A stretch of DNA of 64,000 nucleotides from Acetoanaerobium sticklandii (GCF_000196455.1 NC_014614.1:1844001-1908000); one strand, 5' to 3'. Shown: positions 9,699 through 18,974, counted from the stretch's first letter. Translations and numbers: made by a program. Notes: generated by a model from the letters alone, not told the origin.

Positions 9699-10790
9699 CT
9701 ATATTTTTTCTTTTAGTGAGTAAACGTATGCCAAAATTTCTGCTACAGCTTCATAGAGCTGTGGTGAAATCATTTGTCCAATTTCTACTTCTTTATATAA
9801 TGCCTGAGCTAATGGCTTATTTTCAACAACAGGTATATTCACTTCTCTTGCTTTTTGCTTAATATTTTGAGCAATCAAATTTTTTCCTTTCGCAACAACA
9901 TATGGAGCTTCAAATTTATCCTCATCATATTTTATAGCCACAGCAAAATGAGTAGGATTTGTAATAATAACGTCTGCTTTAGGAATTTCTTGCATCATTC
10001 TTCGCATTGCAGCTTGCCTTTGCTTTTCTTTAATTTTAGACTTAATCTGAGGGTCTCCTTCTGATTGCTTGTATTCTTCTTTTATCTCTTGCTTTGACAT
10101 TTTTAAGTTTTTCTCATAATCGTATCTTTGATAGAAGAAATCTAAAATAGCAATTACAGTAATTGCAAATGTCATTCTTATAGCAAGATTAATTGATAAT
10201 TCGAATATCATATATGAAAACTGAATAGGTTTAAGCTGCTGACTTTTTAAAACAAGTCCAATATTTTTTGCAAGATAACTATATCCCACAAAACCAACAA
10301 CTCCAATTTTTAATAATGACTTTACTAATTCTACAAATGACCTCATGCTGAACATTCTTTTAAATCCTTCAATTGGATTTAATCTTTCAGGTTTTATTTT
10401 TAGCGTCTCTGTAGTAAATAAATTTCCAACCTGAATTTTTGATGTTATGAAAGCTGCTACAAATCCAACTCCTATTACTATCACTACAGCCTTAGTTACA
10501 TACATTATCATATAAATTAAAATTTTATATCCACCTATACTTTCATTTAGTATATCTGTATATAATAAATCTCTAAAAAAATAAGTGGCTTCTGTTATTG
10601 TTCGAAACATAAAGCCACCTGAATATTTAAGCGCAAGAACTGAAGCCATCAATGCCGCTGCAGTATTTATTTCTCTGCTTTGCATCACTTGGCCTTTTTT
10701 TCTAGAATCTTGTTTTTTCTTAGGTGATGCTTTTTCAGTTTTTTCTTCTGTGAATAATTGTAAATCAATAATTAGTTTTACATCAGTCAT
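9699..10790 (-). CDS. flhB: flagellar export substrate-specificity switch FlhB
   Basis: FlhB switches export from rod/hook to filament substrates and self-cleaves within an NPTH motif. That motif is present at residues 278-281 (ITNPTHFAVAIKYD). Four membrane helices precede it, and the N-terminus is charged (EEKTEKASPKKK). At 363 residues it is the normal size. It lies 3 nt from fliR, with flhA directly downstream. Confidence 0.97.
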   Translation of the reverse strand: MTDVKLIIDLQLFTEEKTEKASPKKKQDSRKKGQVMQSREINTAAALMASVLALKYSGGFMFRTITEATYFFRDLLYTDILNESIGGYKILIYMIMYVTKAVVIVIGVGFVAAFITSKIQVGNLFTTETLKIKPERLNPIEGFKRMFSMRSFVELVKSLLKIGVVGFVGYSYLAKNIGLVLKSQQLKPIQFSYMIFELSINLAIRMTFAITVIAILDFFYQRYDYEKNLKMSKQEIKEEYKQSEGDPQIKSKIKEKQRQAAMRRMMQEIPKADVIITNPTHFAVAIKYDEDKFEAPYVVAKGKNLIAQNIKQKAREVNIPVVENKPLAQALYKEVEIGQMISPQLYEAVAEILAYVYSLKEKI

Positions 10791-10793
10791 ATT

Positions 10794-11582
10794 TTATCCT
10801 TTAACAACCTCTAAAAATAAATATAAATATTCGTATATATTCATCAGTATTTTTCTTATTACTTCACCAATATAAGGTAGTGAAATTATGAAAATTATAA
10901 GTCCTAAAAAAATTTTAAATGGCATACCGACTATAAATACATTCATCTGTGGCATAATTTTCGCCATAAATGCTAGAAGTAAGTTTCCCAAAAAGATACT
11001 AATAATAATAGGTATTGCTATTGTAATAGCGCTTACAAATATATAGCTTACTAGCTTCGACGTAAAATTTATAAAATTATCATTAGATATTTGGGCACTT
11101 CCAAGTGGCAGTATGTAAAAGCTATTAATTATGGCTCTCATAAGGTAATGATGACCATCAATGTAAAGAAATATCAGATATGCAAAAATATCTAGAAATT
11201 TCGATGTAACTGTGACTTGACCTCCTATTTGAGGATCATATACTTGTGACATAGAAAGACCTAATTCCATATCAATAATTGCTCCAGCAGATGCAAAAAT
11301 AGAAAAAAAGAGCTGAGCGATTAAACCTAAACCCAACCCAGTTATGACTTCTTTAAATGACATAAATATTAATTCAGGCGATCCTATTGGAGTCGAAATC
11401 TCAAAAACTAAGAAAGGTAATATTATGTAAGAAACTATTATACTGAGCCCGATTTTTACGTACAAAGGAATTCCGTTTCTTCCGTATACAGGTGCAACTG
11501 ATATAAACCCTATAACTCTAGATAGGATTAGTAAAAATACATTTATCGAAGTAATGACTGTAGTGAATAATTCGTTTATCAT
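10794..11582 (-). CDS. fliR: flagellar export gate protein FliR
   Basis: FliR forms the export-gate core with FliP and FliQ in the membrane. The 262-residue polytopic protein has about six hydrophobic segments and the family pattern GLGLGLIAQLFFSIFASAG around residues 85-105. Separate fliR and flhB genes are present, not the FliR-FlhB fusion found in some clostridia. The gaps to fliQ (11 nt) and flhB (3 nt) indicate one transcript. Confidence 0.95.
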   Translation of the reverse strand: MINELFTTVITSINVFLLILSRVIGFISVAPVYGRNGIPLYVKIGLSIIVSYIILPFLVFEISTPIGSPELIFMSFKEVITGLGLGLIAQLFFSIFASAGAIIDMELGLSMSQVYDPQIGGQVTVTSKFLDIFAYLIFLYIDGHHYLMRAIINSFYILPLGSAQISNDNFINFTSKLVSYIFVSAITIAIPIIISIFLGNLLLAFMAKIMPQMNVFIVGMPFKIFLGLIIFIISLPYIGEVIRKILMNIYEYLYLFLEVVKG

Positions 11583-11593
11583 ATGCTATCCAA

Positions 11594-11863
11594 TCATTTA
11601 ATAAATTTATCAATATTTTCAAATAAATTTTGAGTAAAATTGACCATAGAAGACATCATCCACGGGCCAAAAACTACCATCGATAACATCACTGCAACTA
11701 TCTTAGGAACAAAAGCCAGTGTAGCTTCTTGTATTTGGGTAGTTGCTTGAAAAACACTTACTATCAGACCAACTAGCAAACCAATTATTAACATAGGAGC
11801 TGAGAGTAATAATACCATCGTTAGCGACTGTTGCATTATCCCAACAACAAGATCCATGTCCAT
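11594..11863 (-). CDS. fliQ: flagellar export gate protein FliQ
   Basis: FliQ is a small two-helix component of the FliPQR export gate. The 89-residue product has two hydrophobic helices and the conserved GLIVSVFQATTQIQEATLAF segment across the hairpin. Its size and position between fliP and fliR are canonical. Confidence 0.96.
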   Translation of the reverse strand: MDMDLVVGIMQQSLTMVLLLSAPMLIIGLLVGLIVSVFQATTQIQEATLAFVPKIVAVMLSMVVFGPWMMSSMVNFTQNLFENIDKFIK

Positions 11864-11874
11864 TATTATCCCTC

Positions 11875-12663
11875 CTAATTAAATCCAACTATTATAGACT
11901 TGATAACCATATCCCAACCATCGACTAAAACAAAAAGTAAAATCTTAAATGGAAGTGATATCATCATAGGTGGCAACATCATCATACCCATTGACATAAG
12001 TGTACTTGCAACAACCATATCTATAACAATGAAAGGTATAAACAATAAAAATCCAACCTGAAAACCCGTCTTAAGCTCACTAATTATAAATGCTGGAATA
12101 ATTACAGTATTTGGAATATTTTCAAGAACAAGGTCTTCACTATTTGCCAGTTCTTCATTCTTCGACAAATCCATAAATAACTTAATATCTTTTTCTCTAG
12201 TTTGCTTCATCATGAACTCTCTAACGGGCACCATTGCAGTTTCAAATGCTTCTTCTTGAGTTATTTCATTATCAAAATAAGGTCTTAGAGCCTCTGAATA
12301 CACCTCACTTCCAACTGGCGCCATAATAAAGAATGTTAAAAAAAGCGAAAGCCCTACTATTACTTGAGAAGGTATCGCTTGCTGCACCCCCATAGCATTT
12401 TTTAAAAACGATAAAATCACTATTACTCTTGTAAACGAAGTCATCATAATTAAAATACTTGGAAGTAATGTTAGAACTGTAAATAGCATTAACATCTCTA
12501 TCGAATTACTTAAATCACGTGGATTCTCTGATCCATTTATCTCTAAAGAGATGTCAGGTATATTAGTTGTCAGATTTTCTGCATATACAAATTTAAAGCT
12601 AAATATAAAAAAAACAAAAAAAATTCCTAAACATAAAAAAAGTCTTTTCGATTTAATTGCCAT
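11875..12663 (-). CDS. fliP: flagellar export gate protein FliP
   Basis: FliP is the main component of the export gate. I place the start at the ATG at 12661-12663, giving 262 residues, because it directly precedes a clear signal peptide (MAIKSKRLFLCLGIFFVFF). An upstream in-frame start at 12696 would add 11 residues lying inside fliO. The family core is present (MMTSFTRVIVILSFLKNAMG). The gene overlaps the end of fliO by 11 bp, and its ribosome site (GAGG) lies within fliO. Confidence 0.95.
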   Translation of the reverse strand: MAIKSKRLFLCLGIFFVFFIFSFKFVYAENLTTNIPDISLEINGSENPRDLSNSIEMLMLFTVLTLLPSILIMMTSFTRVIVILSFLKNAMGVQQAIPSQVIVGLSLFLTFFIMAPVGSEVYSEALRPYFDNEITQEEAFETAMVPVREFMMKQTREKDIKLFMDLSKNEELANSEDLVLENIPNTVIIPAFIISELKTGFQVGFLLFIPFIVIDMVVASTLMSMGMMMLPPMMISLPFKILLFVLVDGWDMVIKSIIVGFN

Positions 12664-12934
12664 AATTATCCATTTCCTCTGTTTTAATCCTATCAATTAT
12701 TTCTACATTTTGCTGAGTTGTAGCTATTAAGTATTCATTATTTTTATACTTTACAAGGAAAATAGCCTTATCTCTGGCTAGAGGAACCTGTTCAACAATT
12801 TTAATCTGTTTTTCTTGATTTATAAAATGGTTCCTCTTTGCCCAATAAACAGTAGCATACTTTGCTCCAAATAATATCGCAATAAAAATGCCTAGAGAAA
12901 CTATTATCCTTAGTATCTCCAAAAACAAATCCAT
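12653..12934 (-). CDS. fliO: flagellar biosynthesis protein FliO/FliZ
   Basis: FliO is a small bitopic protein that helps assemble the FliP complex. The 93-residue product has one N-terminal membrane helix (about 8-26) and then a short basic/beta domain of the FliO type (VEQVPLARDKAIFLVKYKN). Position immediately before fliP is diagnostic. Its start shares one base with the cheY stop. Confidence 0.88.
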   Translation of the reverse strand: MDLFLEILRIIVSLGIFIAILFGAKYATVYWAKRNHFINQEKQIKIVEQVPLARDKAIFLVKYKNNEYLIATTQQNVEIIDRIKTEEMDNYGN

Positions 12935-13296
12935 TATCCTATTACTTTTCTAACAGCTTCTATGATTCTATCAGCTTGAAATGGCTTTACAATAAAATCT
13001 TTTGCTCCTGATTGAATAGCTTCAATAACCATTGATTGTTGCCCCATAGCAGAACACATTATCACAGCTGCGGAAGGATTAACTTTTTTTATTTCTTTAA
13101 CAGCCTCAATCCCATCCATTTCTGGCATAGTAATATCCATAATTACCAAATCAGGATTTAGCTCTTTATATTTTTCTAACGCCTTTAAACCATTTTCTGC
13201 TTCACCAAGAACATCATACCCATTTTTTACTAAAATATCCTTTAGCATCATTCTCATAAATGCTGCATCATCAACTAATAATATTCCTTTTGCCAC
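12934..13296 (-). CDS. cheY: chemotaxis response regulator CheY
   Basis: CheY is a single-domain receiver that carries the phosphorylation signal from CheA to the flagellar switch. The 120-residue protein has the acid pocket Asp9/Asp10, phosphoacceptor Asp54 (LVIMDITMPEMDG), a switch Ser82 and Lys104 (VKPF). It lies between fliY (19-nt gap) and fliO, the usual Firmicutes arrangement. Confidence 0.96.
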   Translation of the reverse strand: MAKGILLVDDAAFMRMMLKDILVKNGYDVLGEAENGLKALEKYKELNPDLVIMDITMPEMDGIEAVKEIKKVNPSAAVIMCSAMGQQSMVIEAIQSGAKDFIVKPFQADRIIEAVRKVIG

Positions 13297-13315
13297 TTTA
13301 TTTTCCTCCTTAAAA

Positions 13316-14479
13316 TCATATACTTCTAAGTCTTTTTTCTGCTTTTATAATATCTGTTATCCTTATTCCATAATTCTCGTCAATTACAACGACTTCCCCT
13401 TTAGCAACTTTCTTTCCATTTACCATTATATCAAGAGGTTCTCCTACAAGTCTATCTAATTCTAAAATGCTTCCAGGTGTAAATTGAAGAATATCATCAA
13501 TTGGCTTTGTTGTTCTTCCTAGTTCTACAGTTACTTTTAGTAATACATCTTTTATAAGATCAATGTTTTCAGGTACATTTCCTGTTCTCTTATTCGGTGA
13601 ATCAAAGCTCGCAAAAGCTGCTGGTTTAACTTTTACATTCTTCTGCTTTTTAGGCGGCTTTTGAGGCTCATAATAACTGTCATCATCATCCTCTTCATAA
13701 TATTCATCATCTTCAATATCATCCGAGTAATCTTCCTGAACTTGTGGCTCAACTTGTTTAGCGACTTGAGGTTCGATTGTTTCAGTTACTTGCTCTTCCT
13801 CCTCTGATTCTCCATAAAGCATTCTATTAACCAATGCTCTTGCAAAATCAATAGGTAGGATTTGCATTATTGTGCTATCAATTAAATCGCCTACAGTCAT
13901 TCTAAAGGATATACATATTATAGGTTCATCAGCTGACAATAATTCAGGGTCTAATTGACTATCTGAAAAATTAACTTTTGAAACAATAGGTGGAGTTATA
14001 TCAATTTTCTTAGCTAACATCTCTGATAGAGAGGTGGAGGACGAGCCAATCATTTGGTTCATAGCTTCACTTATTGCACTAAGATGAATTTCGTTAAGCT
14101 CTTCAGGAATATCTGACTTACCATCTCCTCCTAACATTAATGAAGTAATAATTTTCACATCATCTTCCTTAAGAATTAGTAAGTTCATACCTTCAATACC
14201 TATTCTGTAGTTGACCTGAACAGCTATGAATGGTAGAGGATAACTGCTTGCGATAGCTCCTATTGTCGTCTCTTCTACTCTCGGCGTAGTTATTTGAACT
14301 TTATGGCCCAAAAGAGTGAATAAAGTTGTGGCAGCAGTTCCCATGCTAATATTACCAATTTCCCCTATTGCGTCTATTTCCATATCATTTAGGCTTTCAT
14401 TTTTTGGTTCATCGCTCTTAGAGTCGGAACCAGTCATTAGCGCATCAATTTCCTCTTGAGAAAGCATGTCATTCATCAT
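13316..14479 (-). CDS. fliY: flagellar motor switch phosphatase FliY
   Basis: FliY is the Gram-positive motor-switch component that combines a CheC-like CheY-P phosphatase with a FliN-type SpoA domain. The N-terminus has a CheY-P-binding peptide (MLSQEEIDALM). Two CheC-type sites follow (EIGNISMGTAA and EAMNQMIGSSS). A very acidic, tyrosine-rich linker occupies roughly residues 245-275, then the C-terminal SpoA domain. I prefer the ATG at 14477-14479; in-frame GTG/ATG starts at 14491 and 14488 overlap fliM further. Confidence 0.93.
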   Translation of the reverse strand: MMNDMLSQEEIDALMTGSDSKSDEPKNESLNDMEIDAIGEIGNISMGTAATTLFTLLGHKVQITTPRVEETTIGAIASSYPLPFIAVQVNYRIGIEGMNLLILKEDDVKIITSLMLGGDGKSDIPEELNEIHLSAISEAMNQMIGSSSTSLSEMLAKKIDITPPIVSKVNFSDSQLDPELLSADEPIICISFRMTVGDLIDSTIMQILPIDFARALVNRMLYGESEEEEQVTETIEPQVAKQVEPQVQEDYSDDIEDDEYYEEDDDDSYYEPQKPPKKQKNVKVKPAAFASFDSPNKRTGNVPENIDLIKDVLLKVTVELGRTTKPIDDILQFTPGSILELDRLVGEPLDIMVNGKKVAKGEVVVIDENYGIRITDIIKAEKRLRSI

Positions 14480-15467
14480 AGTCTTCATCACCCTTTTCTA
14501 CCACTTTTGTAATCTTAAATGCCATATTATTTTTAAGTGTCCCTGGTCTTCCAAGGTACTTAGTTTTTCCTTCAACATGTAGTTCTAAATCTTCATCAAT
14601 TTTTCTAGAAAGCTTAATTACGTCACCCTCTTGAAGATAAATAAATTCTTCAACTGTTATGTACGTATCTCCTACAACTGCATTAATATCAATATTAGCT
14701 CTTTTTACCCTAGTTTCCAAATATCCTTTATCATCTTCATTAAGTTCTTTTTTTACTGTTGAAAACCAGAACTTTGTAGAAAGATTTGGAAGAATCGGTT
14801 CTAAAACTATATGAGGCATACAAATATTCATTAGCCCTTCAATATCTCCAACATTAGCCCTAAGAGTAATAAGTGCTACTGTTTCATTTGAAGATACAAT
14901 CTGAGCAAATTGAGAATTGGTCTCTATTTTATCTAGCTCAGGATCAAGCTCAATCACATTCTCCCAAGGTTCTATAAGTAGTCTAGAGACATTTGCCATC
15001 AGTTTATTTAGTATAGTAGTTTCAATCTCAGTAAATGGTCTACTTTCAGATTCATATTTTCCATTTCCGCCTAAAATTCTATCTATCATAGTAAAAGCTA
15101 ACCTATTAGACATTTCGAATATTATCTGGCCTGGTAAAGGCATAAAATCTATAACAGATATTAATGCAGGATTAGATATTGAATTATTAAATTCATAATA
15201 CGAAAGCTCTTCTACTGATATTACATCTATCTGAGTTATAGACCTTAAGTACCCGGATAAATATGTATTTAAAATTCTAGAAAAATTCTCATGAATCATG
15301 TGAAGAGTCTTTAGCTGATCTTTAGCTAACTTCTTAGGGCTTTTAAAATCATATTTTTTTATTTTACTTTCTTTTGTCTCTTCCTTAATATCGGAAGCGT
15401 CTATTTCACCTGAGCTAAGCGCCGACAGTAAGGAGTCTATTTCACTCTGGGATAATATATCAGCCAA
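14469..15467 (-). CDS. fliM: flagellar motor switch protein FliM
   Basis: FliM binds CheY-P and sets the direction of motor rotation. The 332-residue protein has the N-terminal CheY-binding peptide (LSQSEIDSLLSAL), a CheC-like middle domain without the phosphatase residues, and a C-terminal SpoA domain. It overlaps the start of fliY and follows fliL by 15 nt. Confidence 0.97.
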   Translation of the reverse strand: MADILSQSEIDSLLSALSSGEIDASDIKEETKESKIKKYDFKSPKKLAKDQLKTLHMIHENFSRILNTYLSGYLRSITQIDVISVEELSYYEFNNSISNPALISVIDFMPLPGQIIFEMSNRLAFTMIDRILGGNGKYESESRPFTEIETTILNKLMANVSRLLIEPWENVIELDPELDKIETNSQFAQIVSSNETVALITLRANVGDIEGLMNICMPHIVLEPILPNLSTKFWFSTVKKELNEDDKGYLETRVKRANIDINAVVGDTYITVEEFIYLQEGDVIKLSRKIDEDLELHVEGKTKYLGRPGTLKNNMAFKITKVVEKGDEDYDE

Positions 15468-15482
15468 ATGTCTTCACCTCTC

Positions 15483-15908
15483 TTACTGTATAATATAGTC
15501 CGTAAAATACACATTGCTAATATCATTAGTTCCAATTATTTCAGAAACTTTTTTAGTAATGTCCTTTTTAATATTTTCAATGCCACTTTCGCTCATCATA
15601 GTTTTAACATCCTGAGATATTAAAACAGAAAGAATATAATCTCTTATAGGCTCTACATTCTGCTCTATCAATTTTGGTGTCTTTTTGTTTGTAGTTTCTA
15701 TTACAATCTTGCCTTTAAAATATCTTCCAGAGCTTCCTATATTTGTAGAAAAATCGCCTAAATCATATTTATACGTATCGATTTTCTTTGGAGAGCTGTC
15801 CGAAGGAGCTGGCGCTCTAAAAAATACTAAATACAAAGTTGTAGCAAAAACCAAAACTGATACCACAAATACAGCTATCGAAAATGTTGCAAGTTTTTTA
15901 TTGTCCAT
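15483..15908 (-). CDS. fliL: flagellar basal-body-associated protein FliL
   Basis: FliL surrounds and stabilises the stator ring. The 141-residue product has a short cytoplasmic N-terminus, one membrane helix (about residues 9-30) and an extracellular FliL domain. An AGGAGGTGA ribosome site precedes its ATG. It lies 21 nt after the frameshifted motB. Confidence 0.94.
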   Translation of the reverse strand: MDNKKLATFSIAVFVVSVLVFATTLYLVFFRAPAPSDSSPKKIDTYKYDLGDFSTNIGSSGRYFKGKIVIETTNKKTPKLIEQNVEPIRDYILSVLISQDVKTMMSESGIENIKKDITKKVSEIIGTNDISNVYFTDYIIQ

Positions 15909-15929
15909 TAGTTCACCTCCTAAGAGAAT

Positions 15930-16674
15930 TTATTGGTTTTTTGAAGAATCTTTATAATGAACAGTCTTTAAAATCAATATATCAACCCTTCTGTTTTTTG
16001 CTCTGTTTTCAGCAGTATCATTTTGTGCTACAGGATGATACTCGCTATATCCAGATGCCGAAATCCTCTTAGGGTCCATATTATTATTTTCAACTAAAAA
16101 TCTAACCACATTGCTAGATCTTCCTACAGAAAGTTCCCAGTTCGAAGGGTATCTCGGGCTATTCATAGGAACATCATCCGTGTGACCTTCAATGCTTATG
16201 AACTTGTCTTTGAAATCTTCAGCGTTAAGAAGTTGAGCTATATAACTCATTATCTCTAATGATTCAGGTTTCAAGTCTGCGCTTCCTGAATCAAAAAGTA
16301 TATTATCTTGAAATCTAAGTAAAAGTCCAGCCTCCTCTTCCAAAACTGTAACACTCTCTGAAAGCTGATTTTTATCTAAGTATTCTTGGATAGTATCCTC
16401 TAACTTTTGAAAATTTTGCATTTCAAGAACTTCGCTCGATGTATTTTCATCCATTAATCCACTATCAAGCATCGGAGCATTTTGAACTGTCGTTCCTCCG
16501 TCTAGCACTCCTAAAGCTCCACTAAATGATTGAATTATCGCTTCAAATTTTTTGGCATCTATCGATGAAAAAGAGAACAAAAGAACAAAGAAGCAAGGTC
16601 ATCATATCTCCGTATGTAAGCATATATTCGGCAACTTTTTGCTTGCACTCTTCTGGCTTTTGTTTCTTAGCCAT
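15930..16674 (-). pseudogene. motB: flagellar stator protein MotB, frameshifted at an 8-bp tandem repeat
   Basis: MotB anchors the stator to peptidoglycan and forms the ion channel with MotA. Translation from the ATG at 16672-16674 gives MAKKQKPEECKQKVAEYM, then the channel segment with the ion-binding Asp23 (TYGDMMTLLLC). It then leaves the family reading frame and stops at 16543-16545 after 43 residues. The rest of MotB lies in another frame, from LFSFSSIDAKKF near 16580 to 15930. It includes an intact OmpA-type peptidoglycan-binding domain (GHTDDVPM, NWELSVGRS, NRRVDILI). At the break the coding strand has two perfect tandem copies of TTTGTTCT (16574-16589). Three copies would read LLCSFVLLFSFSSIDA, which matches the family. 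The start overlaps the motA stop (TAATG). Confidence 0.85.
16574..16589 (-). repeat. tandem octamer repeat (2 x TTTGTTCT) inside motB
   Basis: Two perfect adjacent copies of an 8-bp unit lie in the membrane-helix codons of motB (AGAACAAA on the plus strand). The unit length is not a multiple of three, so each gain or loss of a copy shifts the frame. With two copies motB is out of frame; with three it is in frame. Confidence 0.9.
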
Positions 16675-17456
16675 TAATCTTCTCCTCCATTTCCAGCTCC
16701 TATTCCAACTCTCATAGAAGGTGGTAAAAACGCTTTAAGCTTTTCTTCTATAATTCTTGGATTTTCTCCAGCTTGAATAGATAAAAGTCCTTCAACCATT
16801 ATTTCTCTTTCTAATATTTCTTCTCCACTTTTTACTTTAAGCTTATTTGCCATAGGAGTAAAAAATAAGTTGGCTATAAGTGATCCATACAGTGTAGTGA
16901 TTAAAGCTACCGACATTGATGGACCTATAGTTGATGGGTCATCCAGACTTCCAAGCATATTTATAAGACCGATAAGCGTACCAATCATACCAAATCCCGG
17001 TGCTGCTGTTGCCATTGATTCAAACAAACCTTGACCTGCTTTATGACGTTGCTCGATAAAATCAAGTTCCGTTTCAAGAAGGTTCCTAACTAGTTCTGGA
17101 TCAGTTCCATCTACAACTAACATAAGCCCTTTTTTTAAGAATTCATCATCCAAAGCTTCAGTAGCTTCTTCAAGAGATAATAATCCTTCTTTTCTAGCTT
17201 TATTTGCTAATGTAATAATATCATTAATTATTTTACTTGGATTAGAGTCCCTATTAGCAAATGTTTTTTGAGTCAGCTTTATTATATCTTTTACTTGAGG
17301 TATAGGAAAAGCAACTAATGTGGCTGCAAGTGTACCCCCTACAACAATCATAATAGAAGCAGGATCAAGGAAGGCCCCTATGCTTCCGTTAAGCATAATC
17401 GAAACTATAATCAATATCAAACCCGAAACTATACCAATAATAGTGGATAAATCCAC
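16674..17456 (-). CDS. motA: flagellar stator protein MotA
   Basis: MotA is the pentameric stator subunit that turns ion flow into torque. The 260-residue protein has four membrane helices, the large cytoplasmic loop between helices 2 and 3, and the conserved TAAPGFGMIGTLIGLINML stretch of helix 3. It is intact, unlike its partner motB, which starts on the last base of its stop codon. Confidence 0.96.
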   Translation of the reverse strand: MDLSTIIGIVSGLILIIVSIMLNGSIGAFLDPASIMIVVGGTLAATLVAFPIPQVKDIIKLTQKTFANRDSNPSKIINDIITLANKARKEGLLSLEEATEALDDEFLKKGLMLVVDGTDPELVRNLLETELDFIEQRHKAGQGLFESMATAAPGFGMIGTLIGLINMLGSLDDPSTIGPSMSVALITTLYGSLIANLFFTPMANKLKVKSGEEILEREIMVEGLLSIQAGENPRIIEEKLKAFLPPSMRVGIGAGNGGED

Positions 17457-17459
17457 GGT

Positions 17460-17669
17460 CTACACCTCACTTTGAATGACTTTAATTGCTGCATTTACTA
17501 AAGCACTATATTTTATTACCTTATCTATGATTTCATCAACTGATTCTCTAACGACAAGCTTATGACCTGTCGTTAGAGATATAACTGTATCAGGATTAGC
17601 TTCAACTGTCTCTATCAAACTACTGTTTAGAACATATTCTTCACCATTTAATCTAGATACTTTTATCAT
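17460..17669 (-). CDS. flbD: flagellar protein FlbD (SwrD-like)
   Basis: This 69-residue FlbD family protein opens with the family pattern (MIKVSRLNGEEYVLN) and has the downstream TVISLTTGHKLVVRES segment. In Bacillus the homologue SwrD increases flagellar torque through the stators, which fits its place 3 nt before motA and 11 nt after flgE. Confidence 0.92.
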   Translation of the reverse strand: MIKVSRLNGEEYVLNSSLIETVEANPDTVISLTTGHKLVVRESVDEIIDKVIKYSALVNAAIKVIQSEV

Positions 17670-17680
17670 AAAAGCCTCCG

Positions 17681-18937
17681 TTAACGCTTAAGATTAACAA
17701 GCTCTTCAAGCATCTGGTCAGTAGTTGAAATGATACGAGAGTTAGCTTGGAAGCCTCTTTGAGTTACTATCATATTTGTAAATTCTTTACCTAAATCAAC
17801 ATTTGACATTTCTAATGCACCAGGTTGTAATCCACCATTTCCACCTGTTCCAGGCTTATTTACCTGAGGGTCTCCAGAGTTAGCAGAGCTTCTATATAGA
17901 TTCCCGCCCATTTTTACAAGTCCTGCTGGATTTGCGAAAATAGATGTAGCTACTTGTCCTAGAATTTTTGTTCTACCATTTGAAAATACACCTTCAACTT
18001 CTCCTTTTTGACCTATTGCATATGAAGTAAGTACTCCTACAGGAGAACCATCTTGAGAACGCATTAGCGCACTTGAATCTGTTCCATACTGCGTTAAAGC
18101 TGATAAATCAACATCAAAAGTAACTGGCGATGCTCCATTAGTAGGTGTCAAAGTCATATTTAATGTTTTAACAGATGCTGCAGTTAATTTACCAGTAGAT
18201 GGTTCAAAAGCAATAGATACAGGCGTTCCAGCTGGGCTCGGTGGAGTAGTAATAGGAGTTGGAGTCACATTCCATGTATTAGCTGCTGTTTTTGTGAACT
18301 CTAATCTAATTTTATGACTTGTTCCCAATGAATCATTTACTGTAATTTCCGTTTGTCTTTCTATAGTTGGCGGAGTAGTTGAACCCGTTAAAACAGCTCT
18401 AGCATCTAAATTTCCTTCCATCACTACATTTGTAGTTGCAATCGGAGGTATGCTATCAGCTAAAGGAACCACTATCCCTCCAACTTCATTACCTACATTA
18501 CCAGCATCATCTGTTTTATATCCTAGTACTCTAAGTCCATCTGCATTTACAAGATTTCCATCTTCATCAATATCAAAGTTTCCTGCTCTTGTATAGTACA
18601 TTCCGTTGTCAGTGCCATCAGCAGAAACCATAAAGAAGCCTTCTCCATTTACCATTACATCGAGTCCTCTATCTGTTCTATCAGGTACTCCCGTTGTAAA
18701 TAGAGTATCTATAGAAGATAAATCCATTCCTAGCCCTACTTGTTGAGGATTCGTTCCACCTCTACTAGCATCTGGGCCACTTGCTCCTCTAAGCATTTGG
18801 CTTAGTGAATCTTTAAATGTTACACGACTTGACTTATATCCAATTGTGTTAACATTCGCTATATTATTACCGATAACGTCCATTCTCAGCTGGTGGTTTC
18901 TAAGAGCTGATACCGCTGAGTTCATTGATCTCATCAT
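17681..18937 (-). CDS. flgE: flagellar hook protein FlgE
   Basis: FlgE builds the hook. The 418-residue protein has the rod/hook N-terminal signature (MDVIGNNIANVNTIGYKSS) and the C-terminal hook helix (NVDLGKEFTNMIVTQRGFQA). A proline/threonine-rich variable domain sits in the middle (about 185-270). It is exported through the type III apparatus and has no cleaved signal. The 37-nt gap to flgD is the largest in the operon. Confidence 0.96.
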   Translation of the reverse strand: MMRSMNSAVSALRNHQLRMDVIGNNIANVNTIGYKSSRVTFKDSLSQMLRGASGPDASRGGTNPQQVGLGMDLSSIDTLFTTGVPDRTDRGLDVMVNGEGFFMVSADGTDNGMYYTRAGNFDIDEDGNLVNADGLRVLGYKTDDAGNVGNEVGGIVVPLADSIPPIATTNVVMEGNLDARAVLTGSTTPPTIERQTEITVNDSLGTSHKIRLEFTKTAANTWNVTPTPITTPPSPAGTPVSIAFEPSTGKLTAASVKTLNMTLTPTNGASPVTFDVDLSALTQYGTDSSALMRSQDGSPVGVLTSYAIGQKGEVEGVFSNGRTKILGQVATSIFANPAGLVKMGGNLYRSSANSGDPQVNKPGTGGNGGLQPGALEMSNVDLGKEFTNMIVTQRGFQANSRIISTTDQMLEELVNLKR

Positions 18938-18974
18938 AAGCTGTTCCTCCTCATTATATCCTTTAAATAGTTAA

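Noticed and set aside
12653..12696. Longer FliP start at 12696
   Set aside because: The extra residues lie inside fliO and precede the natural signal peptide start; the internal ATG at 12663 fits the family better.
15930..16580. 216-codon frame starting with TTG as an intact MotB
   Set aside because: It lacks the whole N-terminal channel helix with the ion-binding Asp23, has no ribosome site, and the missing part lies just upstream in another frame after a good ATG. It is the C-terminal part of a frameshifted motB.
16567..16590. Programmed ribosomal frameshift or transcriptional slippage in motB
   Set aside because: Losing one T in the short T5 run could restore the frame but gives a helix three residues shorter than the family. 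The third octamer copy gives an exact family match, so repeat-number change explains the data better. It is not excluded by sequence alone.
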